This document shows, in pieces, positions 44,689-55,430 of a stretch of DNA of 64,000 nt. Source of the stretch: Stomoxys calcitrans (Eukaryota; Arthropoda; Insecta; Diptera; Muscidae); contig NC_081552.1 of the NCBI RefSeq assembly GCF_963082655.1, forward strand, positions 61,306,930-61,370,929, read 5' to 3'. The first letter of the stretch is position 1, and each line of letters opens with the position of its first letter. The notes under the pieces were generated by a model that saw only the letters and a list, made by a program, of their open reading frames with translations, had not been told where the DNA came from and did not search any database. A program made the position numbers and the translations under genes.

Positions 44689-45570
44689 ATGGCAAAAGTT
44701 TGCGGCATTTGTAAAGAGCAAATATCTGCCTCCTCTGATACATTATTATCATCTTTTGACTACGTAAAATGCAATTCAGTCTGTGGTCGAATTTTTCATA
44801 TTAAGTGTGTTAATTTGCTTCCCGATCACATAAAACTTTTAACAAACAATCCAAATTTTTTGTGGCGTTGCGATGCTTGCATTGTTGTTTCAAATGATAC
44901 GGACAGTAAAATTGAAATACTCTCTCAACAAGTGAGAGAAATGCAAAACAAATTTTTGGCCCTTGAGCATAAATTTGATGATTATAAAGAAGTAAAAGAA
45001 AAATCTAAAAATTCTAAACCAAAACAAAAACACAAACCGGTTTTGGATCCTCCTGTTGCCCCCTCTGCTGCTTCGTCTACTGTTGATGAGTGCGAACAAT
45101 TTGTGGATGCTATCAACGATAATGTCAACAACGAAGAATGTGACAATGCTTGGGTGACTGTTAGAAAAGAGAGGAAGAGAAAACCAAAAGAAAACAAGCG
45201 AAATATATATGGAAGAGATGCAGCTTGCAATGAATTTGACGTTATTCATAGATTGAAATATCTACATGTTTCCAAATTTAAAAACACAACTGAATCAGAA
45301 GCGATAATTAAATTTGTTGCTGGTAAACTGGATGTGGACTCCAAATTATTTTCGTGCTATAAGTTGGTAAAAAAAGACGCGGATATTACCCAACTTCATT
45401 TTGTCAACTTTAAACTGGGCGTTCCTGAATCATTATTTAATCGTGTGTTTAATAAAGATTTCTGGCCATTCTCTGTGAAGCTTTCTCATTTTATTCACAA
45501 GGCAAAAAACATAAATGCCGTAGACGACGTAATCAATGCCGAGATTCAGGAGACATTGATAACTGCATAA
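44689..45570 (+). CDS. LINE ORF1 protein with PHD-like zinc finger
   Basis: 293 residues from the first ATG after the promoter. Residues 5-64 form a C4-H-C3 pattern (C5, C8, C28, C32, H37, C40, C61, C64), which fits a PHD finger. Residues about 70-105 are heptad-rich (KIEILSQQVREMQNKFLALE) and probably coiled coil for trimerisation or self-association. A basic linker (RKERKRKPKENKR, about 162-175) could bind RNA. The C-terminal 90 residues (RLKYLHVSKFKNTTESEAI onwards) resemble the RRM-like region at the end of many insect LINE ORF1 proteins. ORF1 proteins coat the element RNA and act as chaperones. The stop codon (45568-45570) lies inside the ORF2 frame, which is already open from 45456, and a slippery heptamer lies 58 bases before the stop. 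Confidence 0.85.
   Translation: MAKVCGICKEQISASSDTLLSSFDYVKCNSVCGRIFHIKCVNLLPDHIKLLTNNPNFLWRCDACIVVSNDTDSKIEILSQQVREMQNKFLALEHKFDDYKEVKEKSKNSKPKQKHKPVLDPPVAPSAASSTVDECEQFVDAINDNVNNEECDNAWVTVRKERKRKPKENKRNIYGRDAACNEFDVIHRLKYLHVSKFKNTTESEAIIKFVAGKLDVDSKLFSCYKLVKKDADITQLHFVNFKLGVPESLFNRVFNKDFWPFSVKLSHFIHKAKNINAVDDVINAEIQETLITA
45504..45510 (+). promoter_or_regulatory. Candidate -1 ribosomal frameshift site (A AAA AAC)
   Basis: In the ORF1 frame the codons are GCA AAA AAC, so the heptamer A AAA AAC has the canonical X XXY YYZ phase. Slippage by -1 enters the ORF2 frame, which is open without a stop from here to 48452. A 7-bp inverted repeat (ATCAATG 45532-45538, CATTGAT 45554-45560) follows 21 bases downstream; usual stimulatory structures start 5-9 bases away, so the structural support is weak. 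Confidence 0.5.
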
Positions 45571-48452
45571 ATATCAACGATTCTGTTACCGTTTATTATC
45601 ACAATGCCAGTGGCTTACGGACTAAAACGAATGAATTGTTTCTGGCTGCAAGCTCCCATGATTTCAACATTATTGCTATTACGGAAACTTGGCTCACTTC
45701 TCATATTCTTTCGAGTGAACTTTTCGATTCAGGTTATCAAGTTTTCAGACGTGATCGCGTCCTTAACAATAATATCACCAGAGGAGGAGGCGTGTTATTG
45801 GCTATGGATACTAAGATAGTCAGTACTGAGATCATTCTTCCCTACAGCAACGAGAATGCCGAGCAATTATGTGCGGTTGTGACGTTGCCTCATTTAATTA
45901 ATCTGCCAAAACGAGAAATTGTGTTTATAGTTAGCTACATACCACCGCAAAGTAGATTTGAGCTATACCAACTACATTTGCGGAACATTGAATATGTCGT
46001 TTCATCTTTAACTGAATTTCAAACTGCTTGCATACTGGGAGACTTCAATCTTGGCAATGTAATTTGGGAATATTGCGAATCTGAGCAAACGTTAATGCCT
46101 TTTAATGTTCATAATAGCATTGAAACCTATTTTTGTGATAAAATGCATTCTATTGGGTTATCTCAAATTAACAACATTAAGAATGATATTAATCGTACAT
46201 TGGATTTGGTGTGTGTAAGCGATAATTGCATATGTAACTTACATAGATGCTTTATTCCACTCACAGCCGAATCGGTTAATCATAAGGCGCTGGAAATTTT
46301 GTTTACTTTTTACGACGCTGCTATTCCAGGCAATGATGATGAGTTTTACTTTGATTTTAAAGCTGCAAACTACATTCACATTAATGAATTTTTGCATTCC
46401 ACACCGTGGGATCAGTTATTAGGGGGCCATGATCTACTTCACATGACGCACTCATTTTACAACATATTGAATGAAACATTTAACAAATTCGTCCCCGTAA
46501 AGAAGAGAAAATGTTTTAAGCTTCCATGGTATAATTGCAGATTGACGAATCTAAAAAATCGGAGAAATAAAGCCAACAAAGTTTACAAAACTACCGGTTC
46601 TCTCTCTGATAGAGATTGCTTCATACGCTTGCGAAGAGAGTTCGAGTTCTTATCCAACTTTTTGTATAAAAGATATATTGCTGAAATGGAGTGCAAAATT
46701 ATTAATGATCCAAAGAATTTTTGGCTATTTTTCAACTCGAAACGAAAAACTAATGGAATTCCGTCATGCATGAGTCATGGGCAATTGACTGTATATGGTG
46801 AGGCTGACATCTCTAACCTGTTTGGTGCATATTTCTCTACAGTATACGAAGATTCTGTTGGCGATGACATTTCAATGGATTTCTTGAAAAATGTATCCGA
46901 AGTTGCAAATTTGGGCCACATACAATTGGAGGTGGTTGAAGTTCTCCAGGCGTTATTACAATTAGATATTAATAAGACCTGCGGGCTCGATGCTATTCCC
47001 CCTATATTTCTTCATTATAGTGCATATTCAATTTCCTATGCTCTTACTACAATCTTCAATCAATCACTTGCTGAAGGGTCTTTTTTGGATGAATGGAAAC
47101 ATGCAGTTATATCACCGATACACAAATCAGGACGAAAAGATTTGGTAGAAAATTATCGCCCAATTGTGAAACTATCTGCCATCCCAAAGCTTTTGGACAA
47201 AATTATAAGCAGACAACTTTTTGATACTTTTAAAAATCATATAATTAATCAACAACACGGGTTTTTTCGGGGAAGATCAACTTCCACCAACCTTTTTTCA
47301 TTTACTAATAATTGTGTTAAATGCGTAGAAGCTGGACATCAACTGGATGTTCTCTATACTGATTTTCAAAAGGCTTTCGATAAAGTTCATCATAAAATTC
47401 TTATTAGAAAATTATATAGAATGGGTATTCATTCCAGTTTTCTTAAATGGATAGAGTCGTATCTTGCATGTCGAATATTGTATGTCAGAGTCGGGAGTTC
47501 TTTTTCGGATCCAATTTCAGTTAAATCTGGTATTCCACAGGGGAGCCATTTGGGGCCCCTTCTTTTTCTTTTATTCATTAATGACATTTCTTTAATTTTT
47601 GAATACTCAGAGGTGCTATTATATGCCGATGATTTGAAAGTCTTTCGTGCCATCGACACCGTTGCTGACTGCTTAAAATTTGAGAGTGATATAAAAAGTT
47701 TATTACTATGGTGTAACAATAATCATCTTTTCTTAAATTTTTCAAAATGCAAAGTCGTTACATTTACTCGTAAACATTTTCCAGTCCTATATAATTATAC
47801 ATATGCGAATGGGTTGCAGTTTATACGTGAGAACTGTGTTAAAGATTTGGGGATTTATTTTGACAGTTGTCTTACATTTAAGGATCATATGGATTATATC
47901 ACATCTAAAGCTAACTCTGTATTTGGATTTTTAAAAAGAAATTCAAAAAACTTTTCAAATGCTAAAACTATTACGGTATTATTCGAATCGTTAGTAAGAT
48001 CTCATCTTGAATATGTTAGCATTATTTGGAGCCCATACTATGATGTCTCAATAAACCGCATAGAAAAGATTCAAAAGAGATTTACTAGATTTGCATTGCG
48101 AAATAACTTTTCTTTTGATAACATGCCAGTTTACGAAAGTCGTTGCGATATGCTTGGTATTAAGACTCTTAAAAGCAGAAGTAAACTTCAAAGTATTCTT
48201 TTCATAAAAGATATATTGGATTCGAATATAGATTCTCCCGATTTGTTAAATTTGCTCCCATTCCTTGTGCCACCGCGTCAATTAAGAGACCATCATTTGT
48301 TTGCATTACCATATCATAGAACAAACTATGGAACGAATGAACCACTAACCCGATGTTTACGCTTGTTTAACAATGTTGCAAATTCAGTAGATATAAATCT
48401 TGGCAAACAAAAATTTAAAAAAATTGTTCTTCAAATTATAGATAACGTTTAA
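45510..48452 (+). CDS. LINE ORF2: AP-like endonuclease and reverse transcriptase
   Basis: The frame is open from 45456 to 48452. It lacks an in-frame ATG before 45804, which lies after the first endonuclease motifs, so entry by -1 frameshift, reinitiation or a non-AUG codon is likely. Endonuclease: YYHNASGLRTK (45594-45626), TETWL (Glu at 45684-45686), VSYIPP, GDFN (46038-46049). The final SDH motif reads SVNH (46272-46283), with Asn for the usual Asp. Reverse transcriptase: NYRPIVKLSAIPKLLDK, TDFQKAFDKV (Asp at 47361-47363), GIPQGSHLGPLLFLLFIND, YADD (47622-47633) and the thumb with SHLEYVSIIWSPYYD. The product nicks target DNA and primes cDNA synthesis there. About 980 residues is normal for jockey/CR1-type ORF2. 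No premature stop is seen. Confidence 0.85.
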   Translation, partial: HKCRRRRNQCRDSGDIDNCININDSVTVYYHNASGLRTKTNELFLAASSHDFNIIAITETWLTSHILSSELFDSGYQVFRRDRVLNNNITRGGGVLLAMDTKIVSTEIILPYSNENAEQLCAVVTLPHLINLPKREIVFIVSYIPPQSRFELYQLHLRNIEYVVSSLTEFQTACILGDFNLGNVIWEYCESEQTLMPFNVHNSIETYFCDKMHSIGLSQINNIKNDINRTLDLVCVSDNCICNLHRCFIPLTAESVNHKALEILFTFYDAAIPGNDDEFYFDFKAANYIHINEFLHSTPWDQLLGGHDLLHMTHSFYNILNETFNKFVPVKKRKCFKLPWYNCRLTNLKNRRNKANKVYKTTGSLSDRDCFIRLRREFEFLSNFLYKRYIAEMECKIINDPKNFWLFFNSKRKTNGIPSCMSHGQLTVYGEADISNLFGAYFSTVYEDSVGDDISMDFLKNVSEVANLGHIQLEVVEVLQALLQLDINKTCGLDAIPPIFLHYSAYSISYALTTIFNQSLAEGSFLDEWKHAVISPIHKSGRKDLVENYRPIVKLSAIPKLLDKIISRQLFDTFKNHIINQQHGFFRGRSTSTNLFSFTNNCVKCVEAGHQLDVLYTDFQKAFDKVHHKILIRKLYRMGIHSSFLKWIESYLACRILYVRVGSSFSDPISVKSGIPQGSHLGPLLFLLFINDISLIFEYSEVLLYADDLKVFRAIDTVADCLKFESDIKSLLLWCNNNHLFLNFSKCKVVTFTRKHFPVLYNYTYANGLQFIRENCVKDLGIYFDSCLTFKDHMDYITSKANSVFGFLKRNSKNFSNAKTITVLFESLVRSHLEYVSIIWSPYYDVSINRIEKIQKRFTRFALRNNFSFDNMPVYESRCDMLGIKTLKSRSKLQSILFIKDILDSNIDSPDLLNLLPFLVPPRQLRDHHLFALPYHRTNYGTNEPLTRCLRLFNNVANSVDINLGKQKFKKIVLQIIDNV

Positions 48453-48525
48453 AATTGCCTACTTTATGTACGTATGTAAGTTAATTGTATGTAGTCTGTA
48501 GGAGTTTACTCTGTAGATGAAATAG

Positions 48526-48550
48526 ATAAATAAATAAATAAATAAATAAA
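48526..48550 (+). repeat. (TAAA)n tail of the LINE
   Basis: Six or so ATAA/TAAA repeats follow ORF2 by about 70 bases. A short simple repeat rather than poly(A) is common at the 3' end of jockey/CR1/I-type LINEs, and it marks the junction with host DNA. Confidence 0.8.
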
Positions 48551-48850
48551 TTTTGCTTTAATTATGTCGCTAATTTCCTCTTCGAACATAAGTTAAAACT
48601 ATCGAAAATCCGTTTTTGATGGAAAAGATGTCCGATATAAATTGTATCCAACTATTATCGTACATGCTTATAATTTCCATCATGTCATCATCAAGTCATA
48701 AAATTTTTCTAATTTATTTAAGATAAAATAAGAAATGTGGTAGAACTAAAAAACCAAAAACACGAAGAAATTTCTACGTTATTGCAGTTGTAAACTTTTT
48801 TCTTTCTTTGCCCACTAATTGATGTCAAATTACCCAGCGGCAAATAAAAA
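48551..48850. other. AT-rich flank without gene
   Basis: Single-copy AT-rich DNA between the LINE tail and a family A fragment. No frame or motif of note. Confidence 0.5.
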
Positions 48851-48950
48851 CAACAAATAAAAGCGTGCTAAGTTCGGCCGGGACGAATCTTATATACCCT
48901 CCACCATGGACGGCATTTGTCAAGTTCTTTGAATGACATTTTCAAATAGA
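48851..48950 (-). mobile_element. Family A right-end fragment, minus strand
   Basis: ACAAATAAAAGCGTGCTAAG, GGCCGGGACGAATCTTATAT and CCACCATGGACGGCATTTGTC are inverse right-end sequence. It breaks off after AAGTTCTTTGAATGACATTTTC, next to a complete copy. Confidence 0.65.
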
Positions 48951-48951
48951 A

Positions 48952-50093
48952 CAAGTAAAAGCGTGCTAAGTTCGGCCGGGCCGAATCTTGCATACCCTCC
49001 ACCATGGATCGCATTTGCCGAGTTCTTCTCCCGGCATGTCTTCTTAGGCAAAAAAGGACATAAGAAAAGATTTGCTCTGCTATTATTATATTATTACATG
49101 TTGGAGACCTGTGTAAAATGTCAGCCAATTCGAATAAGAATTACGCCCTTTGGGGGCTCAAGAAGTAAAATAGAGAGATCGATTTATATGGGAGCTGTAT
49201 CGGGCTATAGACCGATTCAGATCATAATAAACACGTATGTTGATGGTCATGAGAAGATCCGTAGTACATAATTTCAGACAAATCGGATAGTAATTGCGAC
49301 CTCTAGAGGCTCAAGAAGTCAAGATCCCAGATCGGTTTATATGTCAGCTATATCAGGTTATGGACCGATTTCAACCATACTTGGCACAGTTGTTGGGTAT
49401 CACAACAAAACACGTCGTGCAAAAATTTCATTCCAATCAGATAAGCATTGCGCACTCTAGAGGCTCAAGAAGTCAAGACCCAAGATCGGTTTATATGGCA
49501 GCTGTATCAGGTTATGGACCGATTTGAACCATACTTGGCACAGTTGTTGGATATTATAACAAAACACGTCGTGCAAAATTTCATTCCAATTGGATAAGAA
49601 TCGCGCACTCTAGAGGCTCAAGAAGTCAAGACCCAAGATCGGTTTATAAGGCATCTATATCAGGTTATGGACCGATTTAAACCATACTTGGCACAGTTGT
49701 TGGATATCATAACAAAACACGTCGTGCCAAAATTCATTCAAGTCGAATAAGAATTGCGCCCTCTAGAGGCTCAAGAAGTTAAGACCCAAGATCGGTTTAT
49801 ATGGCAGCTATATCAAAACATGGACCGATATGGCCCATTTACAATACCAACCGACCTACACTAATAGAAGTATTTGTGCAAAATTTAAAGCGGCTAGCTT
49901 TACTCCTTCGGAAGTTATCGTGCTTTCGACAGACAGACGGACGGACGGACAGACGGACGGACATGGCTAGATCGACATAAAATGTCGCGACGGTCAAGAA
50001 TATATATACTTTATGGGGTCTCAGACGAATATTTCGAGTAGTTACAAACAGAATGACGAAATTAGTATACCCCCCATCTTATGGTGGATGGTA
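48952..50093 (-). mobile_element. Family A element, complete, minus strand
   Basis: Inverse right end from CAAGTAAAAGCGTGC (48952), GC palindrome, four units at about 153 bp, tetranucleotide tract (GACGGACGGACGGACAGAC near 49932), and inverse left end ATGGTGGATGGTAT ending at 50093. Confidence 0.8.
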
Positions 50094-50700
50094 TAAAAAC
50101 ATCAGTCATAGAAAAACACCACCTCCAAAATTTCAGGCAAATAGAGTAATAATGCGCCCTCCAGCGGGTCAAAAAGCCAATCTGGGAGATCGGTTTATAT
50201 GGCAGCTACATTTAAACCATACTTCGCACAGTTGTTAAAAGTCATAACGAAACACATGCAAAATCTCAGTCAAATCGGGTAGGAATTGCTTTCATAGCTA
50301 AATATCTGCTGAATATGTTTACACATTTCCTCACTTTTTCAAAGTGAAAGATAATATTTTTTACGATAACTTTTTGTAGATAATAGATTTTGAAGGAAGA
50401 AAACTTTCTGATTTCATTCCATTATTTATGATAACATTTTAATAAAAGTGTCATGTTATCAATGATATTTGTGTAGTTCTTCAAAAAAGTAATTGTGGCT
50501 ATTTCACTGTGAAATACCAACTTAATACGCACCTTTTTGTAAACATGCAACTTGACTCGTCGAGTTTTATTAAAGGCTTTCGTACATAACACTTAAGGAA
50601 ATCATTATTAGCTAAATCTTTTTATTGTATGAAGATATTCTTGGAAAATAATCACAAATTCTAAGAGTAAATTTTAAAATGTTTTACATAATAATTCACT
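50094..50700. other. Old family A scrap then AT-rich stretch
   Basis: Up to about 50290 one eroded minus-strand unit can be seen (AAATTTCAGGCAAATAGAG, AGATCGGTTTATATGGCAGC). From 50290 to 50700 the sequence is AT-rich with no gene or repeat that I recognise. Confidence 0.45.
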
Positions 50701-51366
50701 GAGCCAGTACTCTGGCCCGAGGCCAACCCCCATTCCCCCAGTTACGTCCCTGATGGGAGCTATATCTAAATCTGAACAGATTGGGACGTCAAATGAAACG
50801 TCTAATGCAAAATTTTTGTAAAGATGGGACCAAAATTATGGCTTCCACATGCTAAATTTTGTAAAGTTCGGATCAGATTGAAGATTGTGGCTGCTATAGC
50901 CTTAAAATTCCATATAGGATGAAAGATATATATGGGAGCTATATCCGAATATGACTGATTTTTAAGAAATTTTTCACACATAAGAGGACGTCATATTAAA
51001 CACCTCATTCTAGATTTTGTAAGGATCGGATCAAAATTGTGTATTATACAGCCTTAAAAAAAAATATATGTAGGAGCTATAATAAAATCTGATCCGATTG
51101 TTTAAAATCATTAGCGATTGTCCTTAGGCAAATAAGTCTCACGCGCACAATTTCATGACAATCGGACAATAAATGTGATTTGAACCTTGATAAGAAGAAT
51201 ACATGGACAGACAGACGGGCAGAATTTATTTTTAGTTTTATGGACTACTTTAGCTGCAAATATTCAAAAATAGTTATTAAGATATCTTTATTCGTTCTGT
51301 TTCACAGAATTTTTCAATTTAAATTTTCGATTTTACAAAAATTACTCGTCAAGAATCTTAATTTTT
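50701..51366 (-). repeat. Old family A'-like units and AT-rich remainder
   Basis: ATGGGAGCTATATCTAAATC, ATGGGAGCTATATCCGAATA and GTAGGAGCTATAATAAAATC mark three eroded minus-strand units to about 51180. The remainder to 51366 is AT-rich without a gene. Confidence 0.45.
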
Positions 51367-52556
51367 ATACCCACCATCGAAGGACAATACATCGAAATAT
51401 CCATTTCCGACCCTATAAAGTATATATATTCTTGATCAGCGTAAAATTCTAAGACGATCTAGCCAGTCTTTAAAAATGGAGATATTGAGCTAAAAATTTG
51501 CACAGATTCTTTTTTGTTCATAAGCAGGTTCGAAGATGAGCTATATCGGACTATATCTTGATATAGCTCCCATATAGACCGATCCCCCGAATAAGGGTCT
51601 TTGGCCCATAAAAGCCACATTTATTATTCGATTTTGCTGAAATTTGGGACAGTGAGTTGTGTTAGGCCCCTCGACAGATCGGTCTAGATTTGGATATAGC
51701 TGCCATATATACCGATCTCTCGATTTAAGGTCTTGGGCCCATAAAAGGCGCATTGATTATCTGATTTCGCCGAAATTTGGGACAGTGAGATGTGTTAGGT
51801 CCCTTAACATTCTTCTTCAATTTGGTTCAGATCGGTCCAGATTTGGATATAGCTGCCATATAGACCGATCTCTCCATATAAAGTTTTGGGCCCATAAAAG
51901 GCGCACTTGTTGTCCGATTTCGCCGAAATTTTGGACAGTGAGTTGCGTTAGGTTCTTCGACAATTTTTCGTCAATTTGGCTCAGATCGGTTCAGATTTGG
52001 ATATAGCTACCATATAGAACTATTTATCGATTTTGGCCCAATAAAAGGATATAGCTGCCATACAGACCTATCTATCGATTTTGTCCGGCGAATTCGGACA
52101 ATAAATGTGCTCTTGAGCGGGCCAAATCAGACTATATTTGGGTAAGCTGCCATATATACCGATCTCTCGATTTAAGGTTTTGGGCCCATAAAAAGCGCAT
52201 TGATTATCCGATTTCGCCGAAATTTAGGACAGTGAATTGTGTTAGGCCCATTGTCAGTCCTCTTCGATTTGGCGAGGAACGGTTCTGATTGAAAGTCTTG
52301 GCCCCATAAAAGGCTTTTCGACATCCGTGTCGTATATGGTTCAGATCGGTTTATATTTGGATATGGCTACCAAAAATATCAATTCTTTGTTCTACAAAAT
52401 TGAACAATGACTTGTACTTAATAGACCACTTAATATCTGTGTCAAATTTGGTCCGGACATATTTAGATTAAGCTGCTATGGGGGCATAAATTATCCATTT
52501 TGCACCGGATTATGACGAAAGGTGGTTTACATATATACCCGAGGTGGTGGGTATCC
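51367..52556 (+). mobile_element. Family A' element
   Basis: Left end ATACCCACCATCGAAGGAC at 51367, ATCGAAATATCCATTTCCGA, TATATATTCTTGATCAGCG, then units with ATATAGCTGCCATAT at about 51694, 51847 and 52001 (spacing 153 and 154). The right end has CCCGAGGTGGTGGGTATCC. The GC palindrome and ACTTG are missing, so it is truncated just inside the terminus. Confidence 0.75.
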
Positions 52557-52978
52557 ACCATATCATGATTTTTTTTGTCTTTTTGAAGTCTAGACTTTTT
52601 CAGCGATGTATAAAGATTTTTATATAAATTTGTGGATAAAGGTTTTTATATAAATTTGAAACCTCTGAGTAGTATTTGCCAAATTTCTCTGAATTAATTT
52701 AGTGTTTATTGTTTATCGCCATCAAAATGATATTTAATTATACCCTTCACCATAGGATGGGAGTATACTAATTTGTACATTAAATATTTCATACCCTGCG
52801 CCAAAATCGCTACCTAATGCTACTTGGGCCAAGTTTATTCTTCACATATTCTGATAACTTAAATTCACCCGAAATGCCTTATACCAAAAAATTGGTATTA
52901 ACATAGGAATTAAGGTAAACAATTTTGTTACAATATCTTTATTTATAAAATACATGTAAAACTTAATTTTATGATACA
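52557..52978. other. AT-rich stretch with a family A left-end scrap
   Basis: Only 52740-52790 is recognised: ATACCCTTCACCATAGGATGG and ATACTAATTTGTAC, a left end cut after about 45 bases. The rest is AT-rich and apparently single-copy. Confidence 0.45.
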
Positions 52979-53085
52979 CTAGCCGAACCGAGCCCGCTCC
53001 GCTGCGCCTTCTTTTACTCTCCAATTTCTTTTTAGGGTGGAGACACTTCGCCCTGAATGCGGATATCGAATTCGTGCCATTGTAG
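52979..53085 (+). repeat. Family B left start
   Basis: CTAGCCGAACCGAGCCCGC and TCCGCTGCGCCTTCTTTTAC match the family B starts at 624, 13049 and 28264. A SINE-like element follows after about 80 bases. Confidence 0.5.
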
Positions 53086-53298
53086 CTTTTGACGCTGAAC
53101 ACGTTCGAATCCTGGTGAGAACATCGAACAAAGCGGTGTTTATCCCCTCTTAATGTTGGCGAAATTTGCAATGCATAGTAATTTAAAAAATTTTCCCCAG
53201 ATAGGTGACGCACTGCAGGACGCCGTTTGGACTCGCCTATAAAAAAGGGTCCCTTATCATTGAGTTTAATCTTGAATCGGAAAGCACACATATGCCGC
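53086..53298 (+). mobile_element. SINE-like element, copy 1
   Basis: It shares with 59691-59990 the sequence GAATCCTGGYGAGAACATC, AAGCGGTG, CCCCAGA-AGGTG-CGCA and CCTTATCATTGAG with GAATCGGA-AGCAC. GTTCGAATCC at about 53103 fits the Pol III B-box core (GTTCRANTCC). An A box is not evident, so the copy may be truncated at its 5' end. It is inserted in family B. Confidence 0.5.
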
Positions 53299-54320
53299 TT
53301 CTCGGTTCCTGGTGGTAATGTTCTTCCTTACACGTGTTTTGGTCTCCAATACCTTTCATTTGATACCCTTATTGTGCCCATCGGACCACTTTCGGATATA
53401 GGTGGCGTTTTTGCGGTAAAGGGAAGGGTCTGCCTCCACCCGATATCTAAAAATTATGTAGCCTATGTTTCCTTTCAGACAAATGTACACAATCTATGAA
53501 AATTTTAAGAAAATCGGTTAAGTCAAGTATTATAAAGTCATAATGGGTCTAATGGCGTATTTGAGGGGTGGCATGACTCCCTATACTTCGATCTGATTTT
53601 GTATGCCAGATTCGAAATCTCCTCCCGAATACCATTCATTTGAGCCCCATATTGAAATGAACGACCATATGTCTGTTAGGGGCAGTTTTGGGGTTGGGGC
53701 AGGCCGATGGGTACTTAGACTCGATTTTTAATACCATATTCGTATTTTACTCTCCAATACCTTTCATTTGATACCTATATTGTCCCGATAGGTCCCCTTT
53801 TGATTTTGGGTTGTGTTTTTGGCATAAGGGGGAGGGTCCGTCCCCCTTTCGATACCGAAAAATTATATAGCCTATGTTTCCTTCCAATTATGTAGTCTAT
53901 GTTTCCTTCCGACCAACCTACACAATATGCGAAAATTTCGAGAAAATCGGTTCTGCAGTTTTTCAGTCTATACAGAACAAACAAAGCGAGTTCCATATAT
54001 CCGTGATTGGCCAATGTGCCCATTTTGGGCGTATTTGTGTGGATGGGGTGACTACCTATACTTCGACTAGAATTTGTATGCTATTTAGATTCGCTATCTA
54101 CTCCCGCATACTTTTCATTTGATATCCATGTTGTCCACTTTAGATTTTGGGTGGTGTTTTTGGGGTAACGGTGGAGGGTCCGCCCCTTCCGTTATCAATA
54201 AATTAAAAGCCTATTCCTACTTCCTGACCATATTCATAATCTACTACCGAATACATTTCATTTGTCATGATAGTCAAATAAACCTATTTTAAGGGGAGGT
54301 CATTTGTAGTGGTCACCCAT
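53299..54320 (+). repeat. Family B units
   Basis: Degenerate units with CCTTTCATTTGATACCCTTA, TCGGTCCACTTT-like and GGGGGAGGGTCYGYCCCC-like parts. A right end copy lies at about 53930-53990 (GAAAATTTCGAGAAAATCGG, CAGTCTATACAGAACAAACA). The short frames are chance. Confidence 0.55.
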
Positions 54321-54339
54321 AGGAGTGGCAATAAAATGC

Positions 54340-55430
54340 CCACTGTGGCGTGCCCTGTGCCACTTTCTCCCTTATGTTTATGCCATTGGACGCACAATTT
54401 ATTCACCTGTTCCTTAGCATATGGCTTATCCTGTCTCTAAGGACCGAGTCCACCCAGTACTGGTCTAAGGATTGGATCAGTGTACCGCTCCGCACATTGT
54501 TAAAAGCTCCCTCGATGTCAATGCATACCGCCAGTGTGTACGTTTTGGCTTCGAAGTATTCTTCTATTTTGTGCACAACCTCGTGCAGGGCAGTCTCCAC
54601 CGACCTTCCCTTGACATAGGCATGTTTTTTGTATTTGAGCAATTCGCTGGATGTCCTACCATTTATCATGGTGTCCACATACGATCCATGACTTTAAGTA
54701 GAAAGGAAGTAAGACTTATGGGTCTGTAGGCCTTTGGTGTCGCATAATTTGCCTTGCCGGGCTTAGGTATAAACACCACCCTTGCCTCTTGCCAGTCTTT
54801 CGGAGTATATGGAAGTCCTAGGCACGCTGTGAAAATTTTAGCCAGACGAGGCACCAGATCGTCTACTAATGTTTCAGTTTGGACATTGAGTTTTTGAGAG
54901 AAACTTTTTTATCTTGGCGGCGTCATTAACGCTATCGACCTGTTCGCAGAACAGCTTCCAGTAGGTACGTTTTGCCGCTCTGGTAATCTTATTCTATTCC
55001 TTGAGGCGTGTGTAATACACATCCCAATAAACTTTCGCTTTTTAACGGCGTGCTCTGTTAAAAAGTCTGCGAACCTCTTTCCCAATATTGCGAATCCTCC
55101 CGGTCATACAGGGTTTTTCATGGGCTGATTTCCTTTCCAACAACAACTATCTTCGAAGGATCCCACCAGTGCAGTCGTTATCCTGTTGACATTTTCGTCA
55201 ATCTCTTCTATGCTAATACGTCCTCCCTAATCCTATTAAAAAGGTAGCGGTGTTACCATTATTATGTGTTATTAGGTCGTTAGTATTCAAGAACTCTGCC
55301 AGGGCTTGGCCCCGCTTATTAGTGTTGGTACTACCCCACGAAATAACGTGAGAGTTCGCGTCGCACCCTATTAGTACCCCGTTGCAGCTCCGACGTGGGT
55401 GGCGATGTCGGAGAGTCGAAAGGCAGATAA
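54340..55430 (-). pseudogene. Decayed LINE ORF2 fragment (endonuclease end and RT start)
   Basis: Read downward from about 55410 on the minus strand: GVLIGCDANSH, SWGSTNTNKRGQALAEFLN, NGNTATF (end of an AP-like endonuclease). After a linker with stops come PYTPKDWQEARVVFIPKPGK, AYRPISLTSFLLKVMDR, HAYVKGRSVETALHEVVHK and LAVCIDIEGAFNNVRSG (RT fingers and first catalytic Asp). A frame change lies near 54670. It is cut near 54340 before the YADD block. The style fits the R1/LOA/jockey side of the LINEs and differs from both other LINE families here. Confidence 0.75.

Larger units (their letters stand above)
44639..48550 (+). mobile_element. Full-length non-LTR retrotransposon (jockey/CR1 group), about 3.9 kb
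   Basis: It contains a 50-nt 5' untranslated region, ORF1, ORF2 and a short 3' region ending in a (TAAA)n tail. Both ORFs are open, and all main RT motifs are present. There is no RNase H domain after the RT, as in the jockey and CR1 clades. A PHD-like finger in ORF1 is known in CR1-group and related elements. Exact clade assignment needs a phylogeny. The 5' end is placed at the Inr A (44639) because the Inr/DPE spacing fits exactly. It is the only apparently intact autonomous element in the window. Confidence 0.85.

Noticed and set aside
44890..45249. Minus-strand frame of 119 codons
   Set aside because: It is antisense to LINE ORF1, hydrophobic only because of the AT-rich, Lys/Asp-rich coding strand.
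53227..53499. 90-codon plus frame starting in the SINE-like element
   Set aside because: It crosses the junction between a SINE-like element and family B; no conserved protein motif.
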